Source: Gammaproteobacteria bacterium
Lineage (GTDB): Bacteria > Pseudomonadota > Gammaproteobacteria > Eutrophobiales > Eutrophobiaceae
DNA: 54,275 bases
Direction: 5' to 3'
Assembly: GCA_003645215.1 (NCBI GenBank)
Contig: QNEM01000001.1
Span: forward strand, 1-54,275
Shown here: positions 9,450-16,720 of the stretch, in pieces
Numbering within the stretch: the first letter of the stretch is position 1
How the letters are laid out: each line of letters opens with the position of its first letter
Notes under the pieces: model-generated
Told to the model about the DNA's origin: nothing
Seen by the model: the letters and a program-made list of their open reading frames with translations, nothing else
The model's database searches: none
Position numbers and translations under genes: made by a program

Positions 9450-10507
9450 CACGCTATTCCATCATCTCCTAGCGCCAACTCAGGTTCCACAACAAGGTCA
9501 GAGATCTCTGTTGAGACGGTTTGCCATGCTTCATCATTTTTCAATTTAGTAAAATCATGTTCGTATTTCCCATGCATGCGTATCAACCGGGATTGTGATG
9601 CTGGATTCGGTTCGACCTTGAGATTATCCAGCACTTCAATGGCCGCCTCCTGATTATTACACACAAGCACCATGTCACAACCCGCTTCTAATGCGCAATA
9701 TGCACGATCGACATAACCGCCAACAACTTCCGCACCTGCCATACTGATATCGTCACTAAAGATAACCCCCTGGAATTCCAGCTGCTGACGCAGGATATTA
9801 TGTAACCAGATGGATGAAAATCCGGCAGGTTTGTCATCCACTTCAGGATAAATGACATGTGCTGGCATAATCCCGGCGAGACCCGCATGAATCAGGCGTT
9901 CAAATGACAGCATGTCATCCATCTGAATATCTTCGAACCTTCTTCCATCAACAGGTATGGCAAGATGTGAATCTTCCTTCACGGCACCGTGGCCGGGAAA
10001 ATGTTTTCCGACTGCAGCCATCCCGGCGCGGCGCATGCCATGCATATAGGCCTTTGATAAATCGGCAACACATTCAGGATCTCTGTGGAATGAACGATCA
10101 CCGATCACCTGACTGATCCCCTTACAAACATCCAGTACCGGGGCAAAACTAAAATCAATATCTACAGCTCGAAGTTCAATCGCCATCAACCATCCGGCTT
10201 TCTCAGCAAGCGTTAATCCTGCCTGTTTGTCCTTATCATAACGTTCACCAATCAACTGCAAGGCAGGTAATCTTGTGAAACCATCTCGAAATCTTTGAAC
10301 CCGCCCGCCTTCATGATCAACTGCGATTAACAAGCGGGGTTCGCGTAGCCCATGAATCTCTTTTGCAAGCGCAGCAATTTGATCGGGCGATTCATAATTA
10401 CGTGAGAAGAAAATGATTCCGCCCACCAGAGGATGTAGCAAGAGTTCTTTCTCATCATTTTCCAGCGTGGGGCCACGCAGATCCATCATGATGGGTCCTA
10501 ATGACAT
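9449..10507 (-). CDS. nagZ: NagZ, beta-N-acetylglucosaminidase (GH3)
   Basis: Cytoplasmic glycosidase that removes GlcNAc from anhydro-muropeptides during cell-wall recycling. 352 residues from the ATG at 10507. GH3 landmarks: IAVDHEGGRVQRF (substrate site), KHFPGHG at about 168-174 followed by DSH (the catalytic His-Asp loop), and FSDDISMAG carrying the nucleophile Asp. Downstream of two peptide-permease genes in the same direction, which suits import and recycling of muropeptides. Confidence 0.96.
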   Translation of the reverse strand: MSLGPIMMDLRGPTLENDEKELLLHPLVGGIIFFSRNYESPDQIAALAKEIHGLREPRLLIAVDHEGGRVQRFRDGFTRLPALQLIGERYDKDKQAGLTLAEKAGWLMAIELRAVDIDFSFAPVLDVCKGISQVIGDRSFHRDPECVADLSKAYMHGMRRAGMAAVGKHFPGHGAVKEDSHLAIPVDGRRFEDIQMDDMLSFERLIHAGLAGIMPAHVIYPEVDDKPAGFSSIWLHNILRQQLEFQGVIFSDDISMAGAEVVGGYVDRAYCALEAGCDMVLVCNNQEAAIEVLDNLKVEPNPASQSRLIRMHGKYEHDFTKLKNDEAWQTVSTEISDLVVEPELALGDDGIA

Positions 10508-10554
10508 GAACAACGCTCCAGAAAATATTTATTAAATAAAATCATTATTGTTTT

Positions 10555-11355
10555 TTAATCTTTTGATCTGACATCCATTTTATCTCGTAATGAATCGCCG
10601 AGTAAGTTAATAGATAATACCACCAGCAGGATTGCCATGCCGGGAGCCAAAACCATATGTGGCGCAACCAGCATAAACCGTGCGCCATCTCTAATCATAC
10701 TGCCCCATGATGGATCTGGTGCCTGTACACCCAGTCCCAGAAACGACAACCCGGCTTCTGCAATCACGGTTCCGGCAATGGCAAAGGTTGCTTCAATAAC
10801 TAACGGTGCCATTATCAACGGTAAAATATGATGTATCGCAATACCTGCGGTGTCAGTGCCCAGGGCTTGTGCCGCTGTCACATGTTCGCGATGTTTAACG
10901 GTCAATGTCTGTGCCCTGGCCAATCTGGCAAAGCCTACCCAACCGACAACAGACAAGGCCACCACTGCATTCATAATACCCGGGCCCATCAATCCAGAAA
11001 GCGCGATGGCCAATAGTATTCCCGGAAATGCGATAAAGATATCAATCACAAGCACCGTTGCCTTGTCCCACCATCCGCCAAACCAGGCAGCCATCACACC
11101 AACAGTGGTGCCTATGACAAATGAAATTGAAACAACACACATCGCCACCAGAAATGATGTTCTACCACCCAGGATCAAACGCTGTGCAATGGATCGTCCC
11201 AGGTCGTCATAACCCAACCAGGCGTGAAACTCAGGGGGAAGCAGTATTTTATTCAACATTATTGCATCAGGCTGCAACGGTAATATCCCTGCAAACAGTG
11301 CCACCAGGAACCATGCCGTAATAATCAGAGAGGAAAATGAGAATCGAATGGCCAT
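10555..11355 (-). CDS. ABC peptide transporter permease, DppC/OppC type
   Basis: A 266-residue permease with about five membrane helices. The EAA loop that contacts the ATPase is AAQALGTDTAGIAIHHILP, and the C-terminal signature LSFLGLGVQAPDPSWGSM is typical of the DppC branch. Ten bases downstream of the DppB-type gene. No ATPase genes are in the window. A binding lipoprotein of the matching class lies at 21.3-22.8 kb, not adjacent. Confidence 0.93.
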   Translation of the reverse strand: MAIRFSFSSLIITAWFLVALFAGILPLQPDAIMLNKILLPPEFHAWLGYDDLGRSIAQRLILGGRTSFLVAMCVVSISFVIGTTVGVMAAWFGGWWDKATVLVIDIFIAFPGILLAIALSGLMGPGIMNAVVALSVVGWVGFARLARAQTLTVKHREHVTAAQALGTDTAGIAIHHILPLIMAPLVIEATFAIAGTVIAEAGLSFLGLGVQAPDPSWGSMIRDGARFMLVAPHMVLAPGMAILLVVLSINLLGDSLRDKMDVRSKD

Positions 11356-11365
11356 GAACGTTTAT

Positions 11366-12289
11366 CTACTCAGTCAAACTGATACGAGGATCTAGCCATG
11401 CATAAGCCAGATCGGTTAAGAGATTTACCACGACGTAACACAGGCTAATCAATAACACGCAAGACTGAATGACAGGGTAATCTCTTTTCTGAATGGCATC
11501 GATAGTGAGCTGCCCAATCCCGGGCCAGGAAAAAACTGTTTCTGTGATCACTGCACCGGCAAGCAAGGCACCTAGTTGCATTCCCAGAATAGTCACAACA
11601 GGCAAGGCTGCATTCTTTAGAGCATGTTTCCAGATGACTGTTGATGGTAACAAGCCTCTGGCATTGGCTGCACGAATATAATCTTCGTTAAGTACTTCCA
11701 GTAATGAGGCACGAATCATACGAGACAGGATTGCAGCCAGGGCAGTACCCAGTGTTAATGCAGGCAGAACCAGTGACAGGAATTGATCATTACCACTGAC
11801 CGGGAACCAGCCTAGCCATAGGGAAAACACCAGGATGAGCATCGGCCCCATCCAGAAGTTGGGGATGGCAACACCTAGCATGGAAAATGTCATCGCAGTT
11901 CTGTCCCAGATACTGCCCTTGCGAACCGCGGCAAGCATACCCAGAGGTAATGCAATCATGAGTGCAATGAGAATACTCGTGCCTGCTAATAGAGATGTAG
12001 CAGGAATACGTTCAGTCAAAACATCAATAACAGGCCTTTTCGTATGCAGAGATGTACCTAGATCAAGATGTATCAGGCCATTGATATAATTTACCCACTG
12101 CGTTGATAAAGGTAGATTCAAGCCCAGGGTTTCACGTAAAGCCTCCCTGTCAGCGGCCTGGGCAGATTCCCCAAGCATCACCTCTACCGGATCGCCTGGC
12201 ACAATATGGATCAACATAAAGACAATTGTCATTACACCGAAGACAACAATCAGTGCAGTAATCAATCTTGCACCCAGATAATTCAACAT
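11366..12289 (-). CDS. ABC peptide transporter permease, DppB/OppB type
   Basis: About 307 residues: N-terminal helix followed by the family motif HIVPGDPVEVMLG, then an EAA loop (AANARGLLPSTVIWKHALKN) and ETVFSWPGIGQL near the C-terminus. I take the ATG at 12289 (MLNYLGARL). The frame extends 12 codons further, but those codons are the inverted-repeat end of the neighbouring mobile element and do not resemble a DppB N-terminus. Confidence 0.93.
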   Translation of the reverse strand: MLNYLGARLITALIVVFGVMTIVFMLIHIVPGDPVEVMLGESAQAADREALRETLGLNLPLSTQWVNYINGLIHLDLGTSLHTKRPVIDVLTERIPATSLLAGTSILIALMIALPLGMLAAVRKGSIWDRTAMTFSMLGVAIPNFWMGPMLILVFSLWLGWFPVSGNDQFLSLVLPALTLGTALAAILSRMIRASLLEVLNEDYIRAANARGLLPSTVIWKHALKNAALPVVTILGMQLGALLAGAVITETVFSWPGIGQLTIDAIQKRDYPVIQSCVLLISLCYVVVNLLTDLAYAWLDPRISLTE

Positions 12290-12299
12290 AATTGGTATA

Positions 12300-12565
12300 T
12301 ATACCCAAACTACTTGGAAATGCAAGATTCAGAGTTCAGTCAGGAAGTCAGAGTAAGGCGCAACTCGCAGTGAATGACTGGTCCTTCATAAGTGTTGCAA
12401 CGCGGCACTGGCTTGTTGACTGAGCTCCCGCAGGGCAAGATAAAAAGCAGCCATCTTCTTCGTTATAAAACCTTGAACTAGAATGACTAGTTCTTCGACT
12501 TTATGCCTTGAATATAACTACTTTTTATCTTGCTGAAACCTGCATTTCCAAGTAGTTTGGGTATA
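12300..12565. mobile_element. Small non-coding inverted-repeat element (MITE-like), copy 1
   Basis: A 266-bp element with perfect 25-bp terminal inverted repeats: the left end begins TATACCCAAACTACTTGGAA (12300-12324) and the right end (12541-12565) is its exact reverse complement. It has no plausible gene. A second copy in the opposite orientation is at 30004-30268, identical at roughly nine in ten bases by eye. The ends are TA-flanked, as expected of a TA-targeting transposon relic, but no transposase is present here to name a family. Confidence 0.88.
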
Positions 12566-12586
12566 AGTCTCATTTTTCTGATCTCA

Positions 12587-12615
12587 TCGACCACTCCAGC
12601 ATAAAATCATATAAT
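12587..12615 (+). promoter_or_regulatory. Candidate sigma-70 promoter for the small membrane protein gene
   Basis: A perfect TATAAT at 12610-12615 with TCGACC (4 of 6 matches to the -35 consensus) 17 bases upstream at 12587-12592. It lies between the mobile element and the ATG at 12692, leaving a leader of about 70 bases. Confidence 0.45.
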
Positions 12616-12665
12616 CTAGAGCAGTGTAGCTAATAATAAAAATGAGTATAAAGGATTCTCCCGAT

Positions 12666-12691
12666 AAGGGTTAAAACCAAGGGTTAAGAAC
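12666..12691 (+). repeat. Tandem 13-bp repeat touching the start codon at 12692
   Basis: AAGGGTTAAAACC (12666-12678) followed directly by AAGGGTTAAGAAC (12679-12691); 11 of 13 bases agree. Each unit carries a GGG that could weakly pair with 16S rRNA, so the pair spans the ribosome-binding region. Confidence 0.6.
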
Positions 12692-13177
12692 ATGAGTGAA
12701 AATACATTAGACGATACCGGTAGAAACATCATGAGTTTCTTTGTCAGGATATTAGGCTTTTTTCTCCTGCTCGCAGGCCTTTGGGTCGCCCTTATGGTTT
12801 TATTAACGGCACATGATTTGTATGAGCATCCTGAAAATATTGAACGCTTTGCGGTCGCCATCGAGAAAGGCTCAAATATTGATAAAACACTGGCACCAAT
12901 CAGAGACAGTCTGATCGCCGAAAGTGATTCAGAAAATAACTCCGGGAATGGTGTCCAACATTATGGTGAAACCGGACAAAGGCCTGCCACCACAGGCACT
13001 GGAAACATTCGCGTCTCTTATTTCTTTGCCTGGGTGATTGTCTTGTTGTTGTTAATGTTGATTGCCAGGATTTCACTGACGGCCATTAAAACAGGCGGAG
13101 AACTTGTTCTTTTCGATATGCAAATCAAGCAATTTGCCCGAATGCTGGCAAAGGAATCAAATAAATTAAGAGACTGA
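12692..13177 (+). CDS. Small two-helix membrane protein of unknown function
   Basis: 161 residues, not recognised. One membrane helix near residues 15-38 (FFVRILGFFLLLAGLWVALM) and another near 110-130 (FFAWVIVLLLLMLIARISL), separated by a ~70-residue polar loop rich in Asn, Gly and Ser; the C-terminal tail after the second helix is basic. Supported as real by a candidate promoter, coding-like base use and the absence of a better frame. It stands alone on the plus strand, facing the sigma-factor group. Confidence 0.7.
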   Translation: MSENTLDDTGRNIMSFFVRILGFFLLLAGLWVALMVLLTAHDLYEHPENIERFAVAIEKGSNIDKTLAPIRDSLIAESDSENNSGNGVQHYGETGQRPATTGTGNIRVSYFFAWVIVLLLLMLIARISLTAIKTGGELVLFDMQIKQFARMLAKESNKLRD

Positions 13178-13203
13178 TTCAGGTGTCCCTGATTTAATTA
13201 AGC

Positions 13204-13653
13204 TCAGCTTGATGATTCATAGGCATCAAGCCATTCGTAAAAATCAAGTTCTTCATTGATTTCCGGGTCTTCGTATAAATCCAGACCTTCAAACGTAGAA
13301 ACCAGTCTTTGAATTTCCTGTGCCTGGTTTTCCTGTGCAAGCTCTTTCTGAACTTGCTCTACTTGAACAAGGCTTTGTCCATCTGTTGCTACTGGTGTCA
13401 CCTGCATGAAACTGTAAACAACTACCGCGAGACAGGCGGTTGCAATTGCACCCACAGAGATATATGTCCCGGGAAAAAACATCCAGCTAAAGTTCTTTTT
13501 CGTATTCTTAGGCGATGTCTGATCAGCTTGCAGGGCCTGATGACGTGCCTGGGTAATCGCAGATAAATCTCGTGCGTTGATATTATCCACACTTTCATTC
13601 AATCCTGATTTAATAGAATCGACGATCTGTTGATCTTTATCTTGCATAGTCAT
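13204..13653 (-). CDS. DUF3619-like single-pass membrane protein, candidate anti-sigma factor
   Basis: 149 residues: a polar N-terminal ~60 residues, one membrane helix (YISVGAIATACLAVVVYSF, about 68-86) and an acidic periplasmic tail (EDPEINEELDFYEWLDAY). DUF3619 proteins are encoded beside ECF sigma genes and this layout suits an anti-sigma factor, though that role is inferred. The start at 13653 is chosen because its ATG overlaps the sigma stop (ATGA) with GGAG ten bases upstream; in-frame ATGs at 13659 and 13647 fit less well. Confidence 0.75.
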   Translation of the reverse strand: MTMQDKDQQIVDSIKSGLNESVDNINARDLSAITQARHQALQADQTSPKNTKKNFSWMFFPGTYISVGAIATACLAVVVYSFMQVTPVATDGQSLVQVEQVQKELAQENQAQEIQRLVSTFEGLDLYEDPEINEELDFYEWLDAYESSS

Positions 13654-14192
13654 AACCATTCATCTCCAAGCTTCTCACGTAAAACATGCACTGCCCTCGA
13701 ATAATGTGTCTTCACACTGCCATCCGAACATTTCATTATTTGCGCTGTTTGCTTCACATCATATCCCTCCAGCGTTCTCAACAGGAAAGCCTGTTGCTGA
13801 CGCAAGGGCAAACCTCGAATTACACTGTCAAGCATAGCAACGCGTCTGCCCGAGTGTGCTTCCTGTTCAGGTGTCTTGCCATATGCATCCTTCACATTCT
13901 GAATTGGATCTACATTCTCATCATCATGATGATGGCGGCCAAACCATCCAAGTACCCTTTCTCTCACTGCTTTTCGTCGGTACCAGTCAACGATCATCCT
14001 TTGCAGGATAGTATGAAACAAAGGGCCCCATTCTTCCGGGCTTCTGGAGGCATATTTATCCACCAGTTTACACATAGCATCCTGCAGGATATCCAGTGCA
14101 TCATCCCTGTTTCCTGTCGAGATCTCAGCGATTCGAAAAGCACGCTTTTCTACCTCAGCAAAAAATCCTTCTAATTCAAGATTCCGCTCCAG
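13650..14192 (-). CDS. ECF-type RNA polymerase sigma factor with an unconventional start
   Basis: The first ATG (14075) gives 141 residues, but the frame stays open 45 codons upstream to a TAA at 14208-14210, and that stretch reads as sigma region 2 (EKRAFRIAEISTGNRDDALD, then ILQDAM). None of those codons is ATG, GTG or TTG. I place the start at a CTG at 14192, preceded by GGGAGAGG at about five bases (180 residues). Region 4 is clear: RQQQAFLLRTLEGYDVKQTA and CSDGSVKTHYSRAVHVLREK. Shares ATGA with the DUF3619-like gene. The exact start is uncertain. Confidence 0.8.
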   Translation of the reverse strand: MERNLELEGFFAEVEKRAFRIAEISTGNRDDALDILQDAMCKLVDKYASRSPEEWGPLFHTILQRMIVDWYRRKAVRERVLGWFGRHHHDDENVDPIQNVKDAYGKTPEQEAHSGRRVAMLDSVIRGLPLRQQQAFLLRTLEGYDVKQTAQIMKCSDGSVKTHYSRAVHVLREKLGDEWL

Positions 14193-14252
14193 CGTGCCTC
14201 TCCCAATTTACTCGCCTGATTTTACTGGCTTAAAATTATTCGTGTGCTTTTA

Positions 14253-14960
14253 TTATTCACCACCACGTCGATCACCATATCTTTCCTTTCGCCTTTCCTT
14301 TCGCCTTTCCTTCCGCTCTTTCATGTGCAACATAAATTCTTCTTTTTCTTCAGGAGACATATCTTTTGTTTTCTCTGCAATGCGTGCTTCTCTGAAGGCC
14401 TTTCTTTCTTCCGGTGTCATATCTTTTATCTTGTCACGCATCTCCTTGCGTTTATTCATACGTGCCCGAAATTTCTCCTCCTCTTCTGGAGACATGTCTT
14501 TCATTCTATCGGCCATCCTCTCTTCTCTGAAGGCCTTTCTTTCCTCTGCTGTCATATTCTTTACTTTTTCACGCATTTGTTTGTGTTCTTGCTTACGCGC
14601 TTGCTTGAATGCTTCTCTTTCTTCCGGGCTCATATTCTTTAATTTTTCATGCCTCTGTTTGCGTTTTTCTATACGTGCCTTAAATTTCTCTTGCTGTTCT
14701 GGTGACATATCCTTCATCTTTTCACCAATACGTTTTTCTCTAAATGCCTTTCTCTCTTCAGGAGTCATATCTTTGGTCTTCTCACGCATTTCCCTACGAA
14801 GTTTTCTACGTTCTGTCCTTTGTTCATCTGTCAATTTACTGTGTCGCTCTCCCCCGACCTGGTTCGAATTTTCAGTCTGATCTTCAGCAAGGGCAGGCAA
14901 TGCAATCAGGCCAATAATCAAACCTGCTGCTAACTGTGTTATTAATATCCTAATTTTCAT
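14253..14960 (-). CDS. DUF3106-like exported protein made of charged repeats
   Basis: 235 residues from the ATG at 14960, which has GGAG six bases upstream; the longer upstream frame is ignored. A signal peptide (LAAGLIIGLIALPALAED) is followed almost entirely by alternating units of about 20 and 25 residues, each opening with a DM(S/T)PEER-type motif and continuing as Lys/Arg/Glu-rich helix. DUF3106 proteins show this pattern and occur beside ECF sigma/DUF3619 pairs. Probably a periplasmic helical protein; function unknown. First gene of the sigma group. Confidence 0.78.
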   Translation of the reverse strand: MKIRILITQLAAGLIIGLIALPALAEDQTENSNQVGGERHSKLTDEQRTERRKLRREMREKTKDMTPEERKAFREKRIGEKMKDMSPEQQEKFKARIEKRKQRHEKLKNMSPEEREAFKQARKQEHKQMREKVKNMTAEERKAFREERMADRMKDMSPEEEEKFRARMNKRKEMRDKIKDMTPEERKAFREARIAEKTKDMSPEEKEEFMLHMKERKERRKERRKERYGDRRGGE

Positions 14961-15121
14961 ATTATTCTCCAGTACATTAATTGAACTATAACAAGCAATA
15001 ACGCAGCAACACCGAAATGGTTGACAAGATTTGGTGAAAAGACTCAAAAAAGCTTACTATCCTTAAACGTTCACGATGCTCAGGGGTTTCACTATCTTAA
15101 AATCAGGCATTAACAGACAGT

Positions 15122-16084
15122 ATGATTTTTAATCTGCCGCAATTGGGCTGGAAGCCCTGTTTCCAGCAACAAATCAGTGCAGATGAAGAAAACACGAGTT
15201 ACCCCGCCCGCATCGCAAAAATTCACCGCAGCCACTGTATAGTCTGGAGCAATAAAGGAATTGAAACCTTTGAGATAGGCGTATTCAGTGAACCAAAAAA
15301 TATGGCGGTTGGTGACTGGATACTGATACCCAATGAAGGTGAACGCCCCTTGCGCATATTTGAACGCGAAACTGTCCTTATCCGTAAAGCAGCAGGGCAA
15401 CGGAAACATGATCAACTGATCGCTGCCAATGTTGATACCCTGTTTATTGTTACCTCCTGTAACCAGGACTTTAATGCCTCGCGTATCGAACGCTATCTGG
15501 CACTGGCCGCGGAAGCCAGAATTAAACCCGTCATTATTCTGACGAAAATGGATCTAACTGATGACAGTGCCTCATATAGAAATGAGGCATTGAAATTACA
15601 AAATGACGTGCATGTTGAATGTGTCAACGCCAAAGACAAATCAAGTTTGACTGGCCTGAAAACACTTTGTTCTGAAGGCCATACCATCGCACTGGTCGGT
15701 TCATCCGGTACCGGCAAATCTACATTGATCAATAATCTAACAGATGCTGATCAATTGACGGCAGAAATCAGTGAAGAAGATGGCAAAGGCAAACACACAA
15801 CTACCTCAAGATCACTACATCTATTGCAGGACGGCGGTATCCTCATCGACACGCCGGGAATAAGAGAATTACAACTTGCCGAGAGTAAAACAGGAATAGA
15901 AGATACTTTTGAAGATGTTACCCGGTTTCTCGGCTACTGCAAATTCAAAAACTGCCAACACGATACGGAGATGGGCTGTGCAATCAAGACGGCCCTGGAT
16001 AATGGCGAACTCGATCAACGTCGCTGGCTAAGTTATCAAAAATTACAAACTGAACAAGAACATCGAAATTCATTTAAAAGGTAA
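15122..16084 (+). CDS. rsgA: RsgA, ribosome small-subunit-dependent GTPase
   Basis: A circularly permuted GTPase that checks 30S subunit maturation. Order of motifs: OB-fold N-terminus (residues ~25-75), G4 TKMD at 141-144, G5-like VNAKD, G1 GSSGTGKST at 193-201, G2 TTTSR, G3 DTPG at 243-246, then a zinc site with Cys273, Cys278, His280 and Cys286. 320 residues against ~350 in E. coli; the N-terminal extension is short. Divergent from the sigma group. Confidence 0.93.
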   Translation: MIFNLPQLGWKPCFQQQISADEENTSYPARIAKIHRSHCIVWSNKGIETFEIGVFSEPKNMAVGDWILIPNEGERPLRIFERETVLIRKAAGQRKHDQLIAANVDTLFIVTSCNQDFNASRIERYLALAAEARIKPVIILTKMDLTDDSASYRNEALKLQNDVHVECVNAKDKSSLTGLKTLCSEGHTIALVGSSGTGKSTLINNLTDADQLTAEISEEDGKGKHTTTSRSLHLLQDGGILIDTPGIRELQLAESKTGIEDTFEDVTRFLGYCKFKNCQHDTEMGCAIKTALDNGELDQRRWLSYQKLQTEQEHRNSFKR

Positions 16085-16166
16085 TCTGAAGCGATCTGGA
16101 ATCCAGTTCACAGAAAAATAGCCTGTTGTAAACTAGAATTGTCAGGTTAGGGATCTATTTATACGA

Positions 16167-16194
16167 AATACTTATTAATAAATACTTATTAATA
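16167..16194. repeat. Perfect tandem 14-bp A+T-rich repeat upstream of the pseudopilin gene
   Basis: AATACTTATTAATA occurs twice in succession (16167-16180 and 16181-16194), 33 bases before the TTG start at 16227. It could be a pair of operator half-sites or an UP-like element; nothing in the sequence decides. Confidence 0.6.
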
Positions 16195-16226
16195 ACATAT
16201 ACTAACCATAAAAATGTAGAAATAGC

Positions 16227-16700
16227 TTGAATAATATTACAGTAAACAAAGTACAGTACAACAAGGCGTTCACCTTTTTAGAGTTCGCCGTCGTGCTAGT
16301 GGTTGTAAGTTTGCTGGTTGCGGTAACGATACCCGCAATGATCAAGTTGGGAAATTCAGCAAGATCAACAACGACAGAAGATCAGCTGGTAGATATTCAA
16401 ACTGATATTGACGATTACTTCGATGATAATGGTTTTTATCCGGATTCACTTGATGAAATTTATAATCCGATCCCGAACGATCCCTGGGGCAACCCTATTC
16501 AATTTCTTAATCATGCAACATCGCATGGCAAAGGCAAATGGAGAAAGGACAAGAACCTGGTGCCTATCAACTCGGACTACGATCTTTATAGTAAAGGTCC
16601 TGATGGGAAATCAACATCACCATTAACGTCTGCACTCAGCCAGGATGATATTGTCAGGGGGAGGAATGGTGCATATATAGGATTAGCACTATACTACTGA
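16227..16700 (+). CDS. GspG-like type II secretion pseudopilin (orphan)
   Basis: 157 residues with a type IV prepilin N-terminus: K-A-F-T-F-L-E then a hydrophobic helix (FAVVLVVVSLLVAVTIPAM). Cleavage would fall between Ala14 and Phe15, with Glu19 as the conserved Glu+5; Ala instead of Gly at -1 is tolerated. The C-terminal part has GspG-type signatures DPWGNPIQFLN and YDLYSKGPDGKS (calcium loop). No other secretion genes are nearby. Start is a TTG because no ATG precedes the helix; the ribosome site is weak. Confidence 0.82.
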   Translation: MNNITVNKVQYNKAFTFLEFAVVLVVVSLLVAVTIPAMIKLGNSARSTTTEDQLVDIQTDIDDYFDDNGFYPDSLDEIYNPIPNDPWGNPIQFLNHATSHGKGKWRKDKNLVPINSDYDLYSKGPDGKSTSPLTSALSQDDIVRGRNGAYIGLALYY

Positions 16701-16720
16701 TCAAAAATGATCAAAGAAAA

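Noticed and set aside
12290..12325. Longer N-terminus for the DppB-type permease
   Set aside because: The 12 extra codons are the terminal inverted repeat of the adjacent mobile element.
12616..12861. Minus-strand frame of 81 codons across the start of the small membrane protein gene
   Set aside because: It overlaps the plus-strand gene, has no promoter or ribosome site and no recognisable features.
14194..14880. Plus-strand frame of 228 codons rich in Ser, Phe and Leu
   Set aside because: It is the antisense of the repeat-rich DUF3106-like gene; the periodic charge pattern and signal peptide belong to the minus strand.
12666..16194. Tandem repeats at 12666-12691 and 16167-16194 as CRISPR fragments
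   Set aside because: Two adjacent units without spacers and no cas genes anywhere in the window.
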